From an uncultured Olleya sp. (GTDB lineage Bacteria; Bacteroidota; Bacteroidia; Flavobacteriales; Flavobacteriaceae), in assembly GCA_947503885.1 (NCBI GenBank), contig CANNFD010000001.1, positions 124,001 through 188,000 on the forward strand: a stretch of 64,000 nt of DNA, in the 5' to 3' direction. How positions within the stretch are numbered: position 1 is the stretch's first letter; each line of letters begins with the position of its first letter. Of this stretch, positions 44,763 to 53,802 are shown piece by piece. The notes below the pieces were generated by a model. That model was not told the DNA's origin. It saw nothing but the letters and a program-made list of their open reading frames with translations, and searched no databases. The position numbers and the translations under genes were made by a program.

Positions 44763-45983
44763 ATGATAGGAATCGGAGGATCAACAATTGAAGCAGAACT
44801 TAATGCGATACAACCAACTGCACATTTAGTACAACCTATACAAAAAGACGAGTTTAAGCAACGGATGCAAAACGCTTGTCAACTTATGAAAACCAAAAAC
44901 ATACCTGCATTGTACTTACATTCAGGTACAAATTTATTCTATTTTACAGGCATGAAATGGAATGCAAGCGAACGTATGGTTGGTGCGTTGTTATTTGCTG
45001 ATGGTACACTAAAATATATCGCTCCAGAGTTTGAAAAAGGAACTATACTTGACTTTATGTTAATTGAAGGAGAAATTAAATGTTGGGAAGAACATGAGTC
45101 ACCTTACCAATTATTTGTAGATATATTAAAAGAGAATGGAGTAGTAGAAGGCACTGTTTTTATGGACGAAGCGACTCCGTTTTTTGTTTTTGATGGCATT
45201 AGAAAAGCTAATAACACATATCAATTAGCAGATGCAAAACCAGTCACAGCAGGTTGTAGAATGGTTAAATCTGAAGCAGAAATTGCAATTATGCAGCATG
45301 CTATGAATATTACGTTGGAAGTACAAAAGGCTACAGCCAGAATATTACGTGTTGGTATATCTGCCAAAGAAGTTACCGATTTTATTCACAATGCACATAT
45401 AAAATATGGGATTCCGACTGGTTCGTATTTTTGTATCGTATTATTTGGCGTGGATTCTTCTTTTCCTCACGGAGTAAAAACCCCTAAAAATTTAGAAGAA
45501 AACGAAATGGTGTTGATTGATACTGGTTGTATGCTTCATGATTATATTTCTGATATTACTAGAACCTATGTTTTTGGTGAAGCAGATGCAGAACAAACCC
45601 GTTATTGGAATATTGAAAAAAAAACCCAACAAGGTGCTTTTGATGCTGCACAATTAGGACACACCTGCGAGGATGTGGATACTGCTGCTAGAGTTGTTTT
45701 AGAAAAACATGGCTTAGGACCTGATTATAAATTACCAGGATTACCACACAGAACAGGTCACGGAATTGGTTTAGGAATCCATGAATGGCCTTATATTGTT
45801 AAAAACGATAAAACGGTGTTAGTACCAGGAATGACATTTAGTAACGAGCCTATGATTTGTGTTCCAAACAAATTTGGAATCCGTCATGAAGACCATATTT
45901 ATATGACAGAAGCTGGACCTAAATGGTTTACAAAACCTATGCATAGTATTACTGATCCGTTTGGATATTCAGTAGAAAAATAA
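44763..45983 (+). CDS. M24-family Xaa-Pro peptidase (prolidase-like)
   Basis: 406 residues. N-terminal creatinase-like domain (about 25-165; IPALYLHSGTNLFYFTGMKW) and M24 catalytic domain with ligands in LIDTGCMLHDYISDITRTY (two Asp), HRTGHGIGLGIHEWP (His), SNEPMICVP (Glu) and GIRHEDHIYMT (Glu). It is related to the PepP next door but clearly distinct (different N-domain and metal-loop wording). Two M24 peptidases with hydroxyproline catabolism suggest breakdown of Xaa-Pro/Hyp dipeptides from collagen-like proteins. The exact cleavage (dipeptidase or aminopeptidase) is open. Confidence 0.9.
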   Translation: MIGIGGSTIEAELNAIQPTAHLVQPIQKDEFKQRMQNACQLMKTKNIPALYLHSGTNLFYFTGMKWNASERMVGALLFADGTLKYIAPEFEKGTILDFMLIEGEIKCWEEHESPYQLFVDILKENGVVEGTVFMDEATPFFVFDGIRKANNTYQLADAKPVTAGCRMVKSEAEIAIMQHAMNITLEVQKATARILRVGISAKEVTDFIHNAHIKYGIPTGSYFCIVLFGVDSSFPHGVKTPKNLEENEMVLIDTGCMLHDYISDITRTYVFGEADAEQTRYWNIEKKTQQGAFDAAQLGHTCEDVDTAARVVLEKHGLGPDYKLPGLPHRTGHGIGLGIHEWPYIVKNDKTVLVPGMTFSNEPMICVPNKFGIRHEDHIYMTEAGPKWFTKPMHSITDPFGYSVEK

Positions 45984-45992
45984 TTTTAACAA

Positions 45993-47306
45993 TTATTCCG
46001 TTAACCAACTATCAATAATGCTATAAATTTTTTGTTTGGTTTCTGGATTAAAACTTTTAATTCTTGTAGTGTGGCTTCCTTTTGGGAATACAAATTTAAA
46101 GACCTCTCTTTTTGAAGCGTCTTCGGTAAGCTCGACAGCAGTCGCACTCCAAGAGTCATATTCGCCATAGATAAACAACATATCTTCTGCTGTAGTATCT
46201 AGAAAATATTTAATGTCTTGCATTGGTTTAGGATTGTACGCTTTAGTAATACCTTCAGGGAAAGCCCAATCAAATTTATAAATTTCAGTAGTATTTAAAT
46301 AGTCATTAAAAGGAGCTGTTTCATAACCATAAATGCCTTGTTCTGTTAAAGCAGCCCAAAAATAAGGTTGTAAACTTGCTACCGATTTATCTTCAAAAAA
46401 ACCATAACCAACAACATCAATTAAATGTTTGTAAATGGCATCTATACTAGCATTACTTGCTGGAATACTGTTGATTGGTGTTCCCCATTGCCAAAAAGCA
46501 AACGAGTATTCTAGGATGGTATAATCAATAGCTTTTTCTACACCAAACTCCCAAGACATATCTTTTTCTTTAGCAACATTTTTCATTAGCTCTAAAAGTG
46601 CACTTCTGTTTTCAAAGCATAATTTTTGAAAAGCAGTAATTTTATCTCGGTCTGCTTTTGTACCTACATTTTTTAAAAATGAATACACTCTAGGGTCTTC
46701 ACGTTGGTAATTTAAAGGACCAACATAACACACACTAGCATCTACACTATTAGGAAAATATTTCCTGTGCGCCATTGTGGTTTGACACCCTTTAGAAATC
46801 CCTGTAGTAACAAATTTTGCGTCAGGATATATTGTGTTTTTAATTGCATTTATAATAATGGCTTGATCTTTTGCAGCATTCTCGATAGTTAATGTATTCC
46901 AGTTAATGTTTTTAGGTCTAGAATCGTTAAAATAACGATGCTCGATACTTAATTGGTTGGCTTGGTAATGATTAGCTAATTCTCCAGCCCTTTCCGATCC
47001 AATCCCATAGCCTTTAAGCTCTACAATAACTGGTTTGCTAATATCTTCAAAACCTAAAAACACACGTTGTTTAAAAGTCCCTTTAGACAAATCATTATGG
47101 TCTATTGGTTGTTCAAACCAGATTTCATAGTTTTGGTCAAAATGACTAACCGCTTCTTTTTTTTCGATACTAACTACATTTTTTATTGAAGCTAGTTTTT
47201 CAAAAGTAGAAAGTTGAGTAGTAGTGTTTATAGCGACTTGAGTTGTTTTACAACTAAAAAACAATAGCGCTATAGCTATGATTAAGTAAGGTCTTGTTAA
47301 TTTCAT
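45993..47306 (-). CDS. S37-family (PS-10) secreted peptidase, lipoprotein
   Basis: 437 residues from the ATG at 47306 (MKLTRPYLIIAIALLFFSC), which gives a proper lipoprotein signal; the upstream ATG at 47366 adds 20 residues read from the end of the preceding gene and is rejected. The alpha/beta-hydrolase nucleophile is in TTGISKGCQTTM, with candidate Asp in YGEYDSWSATA and His in FPKGSHTTRIKSF. The F-E-Q-P-x-D-H-N start (IWFEQPIDHNDL) is typical of S37 tripeptidyl aminopeptidases of Bacteroidetes and Streptomyces. It would feed short peptides to the M24 peptidases. It converges on that operon. Confidence 0.87.
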   Translation of the reverse strand: MKLTRPYLIIAIALLFFSCKTTQVAINTTTQLSTFEKLASIKNVVSIEKKEAVSHFDQNYEIWFEQPIDHNDLSKGTFKQRVFLGFEDISKPVIVELKGYGIGSERAGELANHYQANQLSIEHRYFNDSRPKNINWNTLTIENAAKDQAIIINAIKNTIYPDAKFVTTGISKGCQTTMAHRKYFPNSVDASVCYVGPLNYQREDPRVYSFLKNVGTKADRDKITAFQKLCFENRSALLELMKNVAKEKDMSWEFGVEKAIDYTILEYSFAFWQWGTPINSIPASNASIDAIYKHLIDVVGYGFFEDKSVASLQPYFWAALTEQGIYGYETAPFNDYLNTTEIYKFDWAFPEGITKAYNPKPMQDIKYFLDTTAEDMLFIYGEYDSWSATAVELTEDASKREVFKFVFPKGSHTTRIKSFNPETKQKIYSIIDSWLTE

Positions 47307-47328
47307 ATTGATGTTTTTATTGTAATAT

Positions 47329-47760
47329 TTAGCCTGTTGTATCTGCGACAATTTTCCATTCGCCATTTATTTTTTTAAATATAATCATAAAAAAACCATT
47401 AGCATCGCCAAGGTTTCGCTTTAAATGGTAAGTTCCCATAACCCAATAACTACCATCTTTTATTTTTGAAATATCCGTTGTTTTAAATGTAAGTGTACCA
47501 AAATGGTCTTTGGTTGGGTATCTTTTTTTATAGTTATCTAATGTTTGTTGCCACCCTTTAGTTAATCCACTACTACCATAAAATTTTAAAGAGTCACTGT
47601 TCCAATAGCCTTTCATATAGCCTTCAATATCATTATTAGACCAATCTTTTTCTTGTTGTTTTAATACAGCTAAAATAGCTTGTTTGTCTTCTTTTTCTGT
47701 GGAAAGGGTTGTGCAGCTACATACAGTAACTAGACAAAGTAGCAGTAAGTTTTTTTTCAT
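47329..47760 (-). CDS. NTF2-like (DUF4440/SnoaL-type) lipoprotein
   Basis: 143 residues. Lipoprotein signal with lipobox VTVCSC, then one NTF2-like domain: KQAILAVLKQQEKDWSNNDIEGYMKGYW (helices), LTKGWQQTLDNYKKRYP, and strands ending GFFMIIFKKINGEWKIVADTTG. Most such stand-alone domains bind small molecules or are non-catalytic. It lies upstream of the S37 peptidase gene, 22 bases apart, so they may share a transcript. Function unknown. Confidence 0.82.
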   Translation of the reverse strand: MKKNLLLLCLVTVCSCTTLSTEKEDKQAILAVLKQQEKDWSNNDIEGYMKGYWNSDSLKFYGSSGLTKGWQQTLDNYKKRYPTKDHFGTLTFKTTDISKIKDGSYWVMGTYHLKRNLGDANGFFMIIFKKINGEWKIVADTTG

Positions 47761-47800
47761 AATGTTTGTATTAATACGCCTTAATTGTTGATATAACTAT

Positions 47801-49801
47801 TTAATTATTTTGTAATAGCATGATTAGGTGAGCAGCACTCCAGCTAAAATTTTTAGCATTTAAACCTTCTCCAGTAATAGGATGGTAATTTTCTCTAATG
47901 GAGTGTCCTTTACCTAAAACACCTTCTGCTCCTTCAATAATTTTAATAGTTGCTTGGTCTGCTTCGCTATTAAATCCATAATTACGCAATCCTTTTACTC
48001 CAAAATAGGCTTGATCTAACCAATTGGGACCTCTCCAATAGCCTTTTAACGGATTAAATTTTTCATGGTCAGCACTCATGGTTTGAAATGGTACTTTAGT
48101 AAAAAATTTAGCAGGATCCATCATTTTGTTTTTTACTGCTTCTGCTTGGTCTTGTGTTGCTGCTTTTGCCCAAAGTGCTGTCCAGCCCTCACTACCTTCG
48201 CCTTTAATAAAAGTATTGCCTTCTAGATTTGTATCGTAAAACCAACCATCTGTTTTATCATAGAATTGCGATTGTATTTTTTGCTTTAAAGCAATTGCTT
48301 CGGCAGTAAATTGTTGGTGGTCTTCCTCTTGGTTTAGTAGTGAAGCTAATTGACTTAGATATATTTTTTCAGCATATAAATAAGCATTCAAATCCACACT
48401 TTCTTGATCTATAGAAAAAGCATTTTCTCCATTTTTTAATATTTTAGAATTATCAAACCTTATGGCATTATCCATACCGCTTTCCCATTTTGCAGCTATC
48501 AAAGTACCATCTGTGGAGCCATATTCGCAAAGACCATCTTGATCATGATCACGATCTTTGTACCACCAATAATGGTATTTTTTAAGTTTTGGATACAACT
48601 CTTTAACAAAACTAAGGTCTTTATCTTTTTCGTAAATTTTAGAAACAGCCCAGGTTGCAAGAGGTGGTTTTGTGTCTCTGTAATTATGAGCTTCAATCGT
48701 AGTGTCTCTAAAAATACAATCTACAATAAATCCATTATCACGCTGAAAATCAAACATAACACGCATTTGGTTTTTAGCCAATGTTGTATTGTAATACGAT
48801 AAACCTACTGCATGTTTCCAAGAGTCCCAGGACCAAAACCCATTAAACCATTTATAGTGATAACTAGGAAAAAGCCCTTCGTAATTAAGCGCTCCAGCAG
48901 CGATACGCCAATTATTTTGTAAAGTCAAATGCGATTTTGCTAAAACATGAGCATAAATACTGTCTTTAAATTGTGGTTTTCTATTGGAAATTAAAGCGTT
49001 TAATTCTTTATTTTTTTCAGATTTTCTTGCATTTAATACATAATCAAAATTGGAAGTTTTGATTAAATCTTTTTCGGTTTCTAAATCGTATTCTGGGAAA
49101 ATAAATGTTTGAGAGATTATAAATGCTTTAGACTGTTTAGGTATAAGAGTAATTATTTGTTGTTCAGCATTATTATTTTCGATTAATGAGGAAGTAATTT
49201 CGTTAGGTAAAATAATATGACCAATAGCATTAGATTTTAAAGAGGTTATACTAATTCCATTTTCAGCATTATTCTTCAATTGAAACCCGTTATCAAAGAC
49301 ATCAAAATTTGCTTGCAAAGATAATTCTTGAGAAACTTCTCCAAGGTTAGTAAAAGTATACCTTATAAGCGCTGTGTTACCAGACAAAAACACCAACTCC
49401 TGTTTAATATTAAGGCTTTTATATTGATAAATTTGCTCTAAATGGCTAGCATAACTTTTTTGAGATATTATGTTGTTTTTGTTTATGCTTATTGGATTAG
49501 ATTGTTGTGTAATACTAATATTAGCAAGACTTTTGCTAGACCAAATCCCATTTTGTTGTGTCATTAAAAATGGTCCTGAAAACCCAATACTATTTTCTGG
49601 TGTTTTAGGTAAGCTGTAAGCAAACCAAGCGCCTTGATCAGAAAACATCAAGCCTGATTTATCATCTATAGTTTTTGGTGACACTTGATAATTTAATATG
49701 TTTTCACTAAACCTTAGGTAATCTTTTTCAGTTTCTATTTTATGTTTTGATTTACAACCAAAAATAAAAACAACAAGTAATACTGTTAGTGAGTTTTTCA
49801 T
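47801..49801 (-). CDS. Secreted (alpha/alpha)6 glycoside hydrolase, GH63/MGH1-like
   Basis: 666 residues, lipoprotein signal with Cys at about residue 16 (FIFGC). The N-terminal third is beta-rich; the C-terminal two thirds form an alpha-helical barrel with HYKWFNGFWSWDSWKHAVGL (general acid Asp candidate), EYGSTDGTLIAAKWESGMDN, KGYWRGPNWLDQAYFG and RENYHPITGEG (general base Glu candidate). These motifs are those of the GH63/GH37/mannosylglycerate-hydrolase-like clan. It likely trims alpha-glucosides (trehalose, glucosyl- or mannosylglycerate) outside the inner membrane. The substrate cannot be fixed. No polysaccharide-uptake genes are adjacent. Confidence 0.8.
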   Translation of the reverse strand: MKNSLTVLLVVFIFGCKSKHKIETEKDYLRFSENILNYQVSPKTIDDKSGLMFSDQGAWFAYSLPKTPENSIGFSGPFLMTQQNGIWSSKSLANISITQQSNPISINKNNIISQKSYASHLEQIYQYKSLNIKQELVFLSGNTALIRYTFTNLGEVSQELSLQANFDVFDNGFQLKNNAENGISITSLKSNAIGHIILPNEITSSLIENNNAEQQIITLIPKQSKAFIISQTFIFPEYDLETEKDLIKTSNFDYVLNARKSEKNKELNALISNRKPQFKDSIYAHVLAKSHLTLQNNWRIAAGALNYEGLFPSYHYKWFNGFWSWDSWKHAVGLSYYNTTLAKNQMRVMFDFQRDNGFIVDCIFRDTTIEAHNYRDTKPPLATWAVSKIYEKDKDLSFVKELYPKLKKYHYWWYKDRDHDQDGLCEYGSTDGTLIAAKWESGMDNAIRFDNSKILKNGENAFSIDQESVDLNAYLYAEKIYLSQLASLLNQEEDHQQFTAEAIALKQKIQSQFYDKTDGWFYDTNLEGNTFIKGEGSEGWTALWAKAATQDQAEAVKNKMMDPAKFFTKVPFQTMSADHEKFNPLKGYWRGPNWLDQAYFGVKGLRNYGFNSEADQATIKIIEGAEGVLGKGHSIRENYHPITGEGLNAKNFSWSAAHLIMLLQNN

Positions 49802-49827
49802 CTTAAATAAGCTTATTTATTTTGTAA

Positions 49828-50787
49828 TTATTCATTTGTAAATTTATCGTAATAATACGTCGCTGCTGCTAAATCTTCAATTGCATGACCAACAGATTTA
49901 AAGACTGTTATCTCGTCATCATTTAGTCGTCCTTGCTTTTTATTGGAAGTTAACTGAAATAAATCCGCTTTGATCTCTTCTTTTTTTAAAGTTCCGTTTT
50001 GGATCGGAATAACAATATCGCCACTTTCTTTTAACCCACCTTGAAACGTATCTACAAAAACCGAAGCTTTAGTTATAACATCATCATCAGCTTCGCGCAT
50101 ATCAACTTTATAGGCACCAACTAAATCTACATGCTGTCCTTTTTTTAAATAGTTACCAAAAACTAAAGGCGTTTTAGAGAGTGTTGCAGATGATATAATA
50201 TCTACATCAGAGATTTTTTCTTTAATAGTACGTATGGCTTGAATGGTAAATTTTTCATTTTTTAATTTGGAAGCAATCGCTTGTGCTTTTTCAAAATTTC
50301 TTCCCCAAATATAAACTGTTTTTATAGGTCTAACAGCTGCATGGGCTTTAATTAAATTGGTAGATAATGCGCCTGTACCAATCATTAATAGCGAGTTTGA
50401 GTCCTGTTTTGATAAATAAGTGGATGCTAAAGCAGACGCAGCTGCTGTCCGTTTTACGGTTAAACTTTTGGCTTCTAAAATGGCTTTTATACCCCCTTTA
50501 ACTGCATCTATATAAATATAAACGCCTTGAATTGACGGTAAGTTAAATTGACCATTCTCAGGACTAACAGTAACAATTTTTACACCTGCATTTTGACTAG
50601 TATTCCAAGCTGGCATTAATAGTAGTGTCGACTCTTTTTGCACTGTTGGGTTTGGAAAGTCATGGTGATGACGCATTGGCACAATAATACCTTGGCTATA
50701 AAAGGATTGTTTTAACTTATCTATTAATGCTGTAAAAACAGTGTTTTGCTCAATAAAATTAGCATCGATTTGTAAGATATTTTCCAT
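49828..50787 (-). CDS. Ornithine cyclodeaminase / mu-crystallin family, likely pyrroline-2-carboxylate reductase
   Basis: 319 residues. Rossmann motif MIGTGALSTNLIKAH, then VYIWGRNFEKAQAIASKL and SATLSKTPLVFGNYLKKGQHVDLVGAY with the D-A-D-like end MREADDDVI. The family contains ornithine cyclodeaminase and the NAD(P)H-dependent pyrroline-2-carboxylate reductase (LhpI). The neighbouring hydroxyproline genes favour the reductase, which makes L-proline. It is the first gene upstream of the glycosidase on the minus strand, 26 bases apart. No trans-3-hydroxyproline dehydratase is visible here, so its substrate source is open. Confidence 0.82.
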   Translation of the reverse strand: MENILQIDANFIEQNTVFTALIDKLKQSFYSQGIIVPMRHHHDFPNPTVQKESTLLLMPAWNTSQNAGVKIVTVSPENGQFNLPSIQGVYIYIDAVKGGIKAILEAKSLTVKRTAAASALASTYLSKQDSNSLLMIGTGALSTNLIKAHAAVRPIKTVYIWGRNFEKAQAIASKLKNEKFTIQAIRTIKEKISDVDIISSATLSKTPLVFGNYLKKGQHVDLVGAYKVDMREADDDVITKASVFVDTFQGGLKESGDIVIPIQNGTLKKEEIKADLFQLTSNKKQGRLNDDEITVFKSVGHAIEDLAAATYYYDKFTNE

Positions 50788-50955
50788 AAGATAAAAATAA
50801 CTAAATCTTCAATTTTTATCACTATTTAATCTCAAATTAGCTAAAATTATACTAATTATGGGTAATATAATACAATTATAAAATTTCCTATAGCCTGTTA
50901 GTTATTAGTAAGAAAATTATTATTAAATTGAAAGCCTAAAAATGAAATTTAACCT

Positions 50956-51759
50956 ATGAAGTTTTTTTACACTGCTATTGCACTACTAGTTGCAACAACC
51001 TCTTTTTCTCAAGTTGGAATTGAAGTTACAACACCACAAAGTGATTTACATATTTCTGAAGATGCTCCGGATGATGGTAGTATACAAATTGATGGAGGTA
51101 TAAGATTGGGTGGTGGAGCAACTACAAAAGGTACAAAAGGCGAAAAAGGTCAAGTCCTGGTAAGTAATGGTCCAACTGGAAAAGCGGAATGGACAACTTT
51201 AGGTAAAGCAGGAGAATACAGAACAGATTGCGAAGTCCCTAATATTATAACATCAATAGACGTTAATGTGGTAGATGGAAGTAACAGAAATAATGTTGAT
51301 GTTACTAGCTCTCAAATAGGAACAGCACTTAATAGTTTACCTGATGGTGGTATCATTATTATCAGAACATTAGCATCAAAAACGTATAGCAATACAACAA
51401 CTTACATAACTGTAGAGCTGCCTGTTGCTAGTAGTTACCTAAATAAACCATTTGTTTTAGCTTTTGATGGTCCTGTTGGATCAAATAATAAAGTTGTGCA
51501 TAATAAAAATCTTCAAATAATTGTTAAAGCAACTGAGGCTAACTCACAGATGTACGAATTTGACTCAGGATCTACAATACCAAAAGTTTTTATCAAAAAG
51601 TTTGCTACAGATGATATTCATGAGCTTTCAGAATTAAACAATAACACTGGCGAAACAAAAAAAATATTGATCTATAACTCTTGTACAATAAAAGCAGTTG
51701 ATACTAAAACATGGGCATTTATAACACCAGAATGTTATGTCCAAAACCCAAGAAAGTAA
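50956..51759 (+). CDS. Secreted protein of the VGxxxTxPxSDLHxS type, unknown function (copy 2)
   Basis: 267 residues, signal peptide (about 1-18, TTSFSQ). It matches the protein at 16985-17791 over its whole length: VGIEVTTPQSDLHIS, SIQIDGGIRLGG, the short KGTKGEKGQ collagen-like patch, LNKPFVLAFDGP and the C-terminal CYVQNP. The Cys pair is conserved. Homology suggests an adhesin-like or fibre-like surface role, but no enzyme motif or known domain is seen. It is a single gene with its own terminator. Confidence 0.75.
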   Translation: MKFFYTAIALLVATTSFSQVGIEVTTPQSDLHISEDAPDDGSIQIDGGIRLGGGATTKGTKGEKGQVLVSNGPTGKAEWTTLGKAGEYRTDCEVPNIITSIDVNVVDGSNRNNVDVTSSQIGTALNSLPDGGIIIIRTLASKTYSNTTTYITVELPVASSYLNKPFVLAFDGPVGSNNKVVHNKNLQIIVKATEANSQMYEFDSGSTIPKVFIKKFATDDIHELSELNNNTGETKKILIYNSCTIKAVDTKTWAFITPECYVQNPRK

Positions 51760-51794
51760 ATCTAAATAAATAACTATTTTTTTAATAGTCTATT

Positions 51795-51828
51795 AAACCC
51801 TGCAAGTTATTAGCTTAGCAGGGTTTTT
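51795..51828 (+). terminator. Terminator after the copy-2 secreted protein gene
   Basis: Stem AAACCCTGC / GCAGGGTTT with a 14-base loop, then T-run. Confidence 0.82.
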
Positions 51829-51931
51829 CGATTTTAAATATTATTCTGTTTAGCAATCATAACAAAACCGTTTCATTAAAAAATCATGTATCTTTATAAT
51901 TCAATTTAATAGTTAAAATTACATTTGATTT

Positions 51932-52879
51932 ATGAAATATGTTTCACTTATGTCCTGCCTGATTATCTTACTATTTTCAGGTTGTAATGAAGTTAATCCT
52001 AAAGGAGAAAAAGAGGTGCGTGAGTTTGTAAAACAATGGAATGCGTCACATACCCAATTAAAATCTCCTTACCTAAACCGCGATTATATGGAAGTAGTCA
52101 ATTATTACGGTTTAGAACGTACCAGAGCACAAGTACAAAGGGATAAAGAGTTATTGTTTCAGCAATTTCCAGACTATACACAACGTATTTTAAACAATCA
52201 GCTAGACGTTATAAACGAGAAAGGTACCTTTCTAATTACTTTTACTAAACAAGTCCAATACAATGGGATAGAAGCAGAGTACCCGTCGTATTTGTCTGTT
52301 ATGAATAGAAACGGAGCGTTTAAAATTATAAGAGAAGGGGTTGCTAAAGACGCTAAAGGATTAGATGCTCCTATTTTTCCTAGTGCGCGACAAAACTCAA
52401 CTAAAAACACAAATAACAGACAATTGTTTGGCGACTTTAATGGCGACGAGCTATCCGATTTTGCTTATGTACAATCACCAGAAATAATTGCAACTGCAAC
52501 AACTACACAAAATACTGAAGCTGTACAATGCAAAGGAGACTGTGATAGCGTTATAATTTTTAGTAGTAATGATTTAAAAGACATCACCGTAAAAGGGGCT
52601 TATAAATCGCAATTAGAAAACCTTAAAGACCTAAATAGCGATGGGGCAGACGAGATAGGTTTTTGGGATATAAAACCTACAACCAAAACCTTTTATGTGT
52701 TTAACGCATTAACTGGCACATTGCTAACTAAGCCAATTATAATTAATACAACGGTCCATAAAAACTTAAAACTTATTGATGTGTTTAAAAAAACAGGTCC
52801 TAATAAAATCACTATCACGTATAGTACGCAAGTTGATGGAAAATGGGTATTGAAAAGTGAAGTTGTTACTTTGGATTAG
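51932..52879 (+). CDS. Lipoprotein with FG-GAP/EF-hand-like C-terminus, unknown function
   Basis: 315 residues; lipobox LFSGC at residue 18. The N-terminal half (about 25-150) is helical then strand-rich and NTF2-like in feel (RDYMEVVNYYGLERTRAQVQRDKELLFQQFP). The C-terminal half has DFNGDELSDFAYVQSPE and LKDLNSDGADEIGFWD, Asp-rich loops like those of FG-GAP/VCBS repeats that bind calcium. I cannot name a function. It is an isolated gene between the copy-2 secreted protein and the hydrolase. Confidence 0.7.
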   Translation: MKYVSLMSCLIILLFSGCNEVNPKGEKEVREFVKQWNASHTQLKSPYLNRDYMEVVNYYGLERTRAQVQRDKELLFQQFPDYTQRILNNQLDVINEKGTFLITFTKQVQYNGIEAEYPSYLSVMNRNGAFKIIREGVAKDAKGLDAPIFPSARQNSTKNTNNRQLFGDFNGDELSDFAYVQSPEIIATATTTQNTEAVQCKGDCDSVIIFSSNDLKDITVKGAYKSQLENLKDLNSDGADEIGFWDIKPTTKTFYVFNALTGTLLTKPIIINTTVHKNLKLIDVFKKTGPNKITITYSTQVDGKWVLKSEVVTLD

Positions 52880-52998
52880 GGAAGTATGCTAATTAATATC
52901 GATTTAAAACAGACTAATAAAAACTAAGGTTATAATTTCTTTACTTATTTAGGTTAAATAAAAAAAAATATTAATTTTAACTAAGATAAAATAGGACT

Positions 52999-53802
52999 AT
53001 GGATATTATAAAACGTAACAATGTTAAGATTCTTGGTCAAGGTAAAAAAACAATGCTGTTAGCACATGGATTTGGATGTGATCAAAACATGTGGCGTTTT
53101 ATAATACCAGCATTTGAAGATGACTTTAAAATTGTTGTATTTGATTATGTTGGTTGCGGAAAATCGGACCTATCTGCTTACCATCCAGAACGCTATTCCG
53201 AGTTACAAGGCTATGCACAAGACATCCTAGAAATATGCAATACACTACAACTAGAAGATGTTATTTTTGTAGGACACAGTGTGAGTAGTATGATAGGTGT
53301 ATTGGCAGCTATAGAACAGCCAAATTTATTCTCTAATTTAATTTTTATTGGACCATCAGCACGTTATGTAAATGATACTAACTATCTAGGCGGTTTTTCT
53401 CGTCAGGACCTAGAAGGCTTATTAGATGTCATGGATAATAATTATTTAGGTTGGGCTACTTATTTAGCACCTGTGGTTATGAAAAATGAAGACAAGCCTG
53501 AGTTAACTAAAGAGCTTCAAGATAGTTTCTGTTCTACAGATCCTATCATTACACGTAAGTTTGCCGAAGTTACTTTTTTCTCTGACAATAGAGAAGATCT
53601 TACTCAGCTTTCAAAACCGTGTCTAGTCATGCAATGTTCTGAAGATGCAATTGCACCAGATACAGTAGGACAATATATTCACAATCAAATTCAAGACAGT
53701 ACATTTATAAAAATGAAGGCGACAGGTCATTGTCCTCATTTAAGTCATCCAAAAGAAACTATAGCCATTATAAAAAACTATCTAAAAACGCACGCTCATT
53801 AA
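52999..53802 (+). CDS. Alpha/beta-hydrolase of the RsbQ type
   Basis: 267 residues, close to B. subtilis RsbQ (269). Catalytic triad candidates match in spacing: S94 (VGHSVSS), D216 (CSEDAIAP), H244 (ATGHCPHLSHP). The N-terminal HGFGCDQNMWRFIIPAFE is characteristic of RsbQ and plant KAI2/D14 relatives. In Firmicutes RsbQ works with the PAS phosphatase RsbP to sense energy stress. In Bacteroidetes the partner is often a PAS histidine kinase, and here the PAS/kinase frame overlaps its end. That partner is broken, so the hydrolase may have lost its output. Confidence 0.9.
   Translation: MDIIKRNNVKILGQGKKTMLLAHGFGCDQNMWRFIIPAFEDDFKIVVFDYVGCGKSDLSAYHPERYSELQGYAQDILEICNTLQLEDVIFVGHSVSSMIGVLAAIEQPNLFSNLIFIGPSARYVNDTNYLGGFSRQDLEGLLDVMDNNYLGWATYLAPVVMKNEDKPELTKELQDSFCSTDPIITRKFAEVTFFSDNREDLTQLSKPCLVMQCSEDAIAPDTVGQYIHNQIQDSTFIKMKATGHCPHLSHPKETIAIIKNYLKTHAH

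Noticed and set aside
47307-47366. Longer N-terminus for the S37 peptidase
   Set aside because: It overlaps the NTF2-like gene and hides the lipoprotein signal that starts at 47306.
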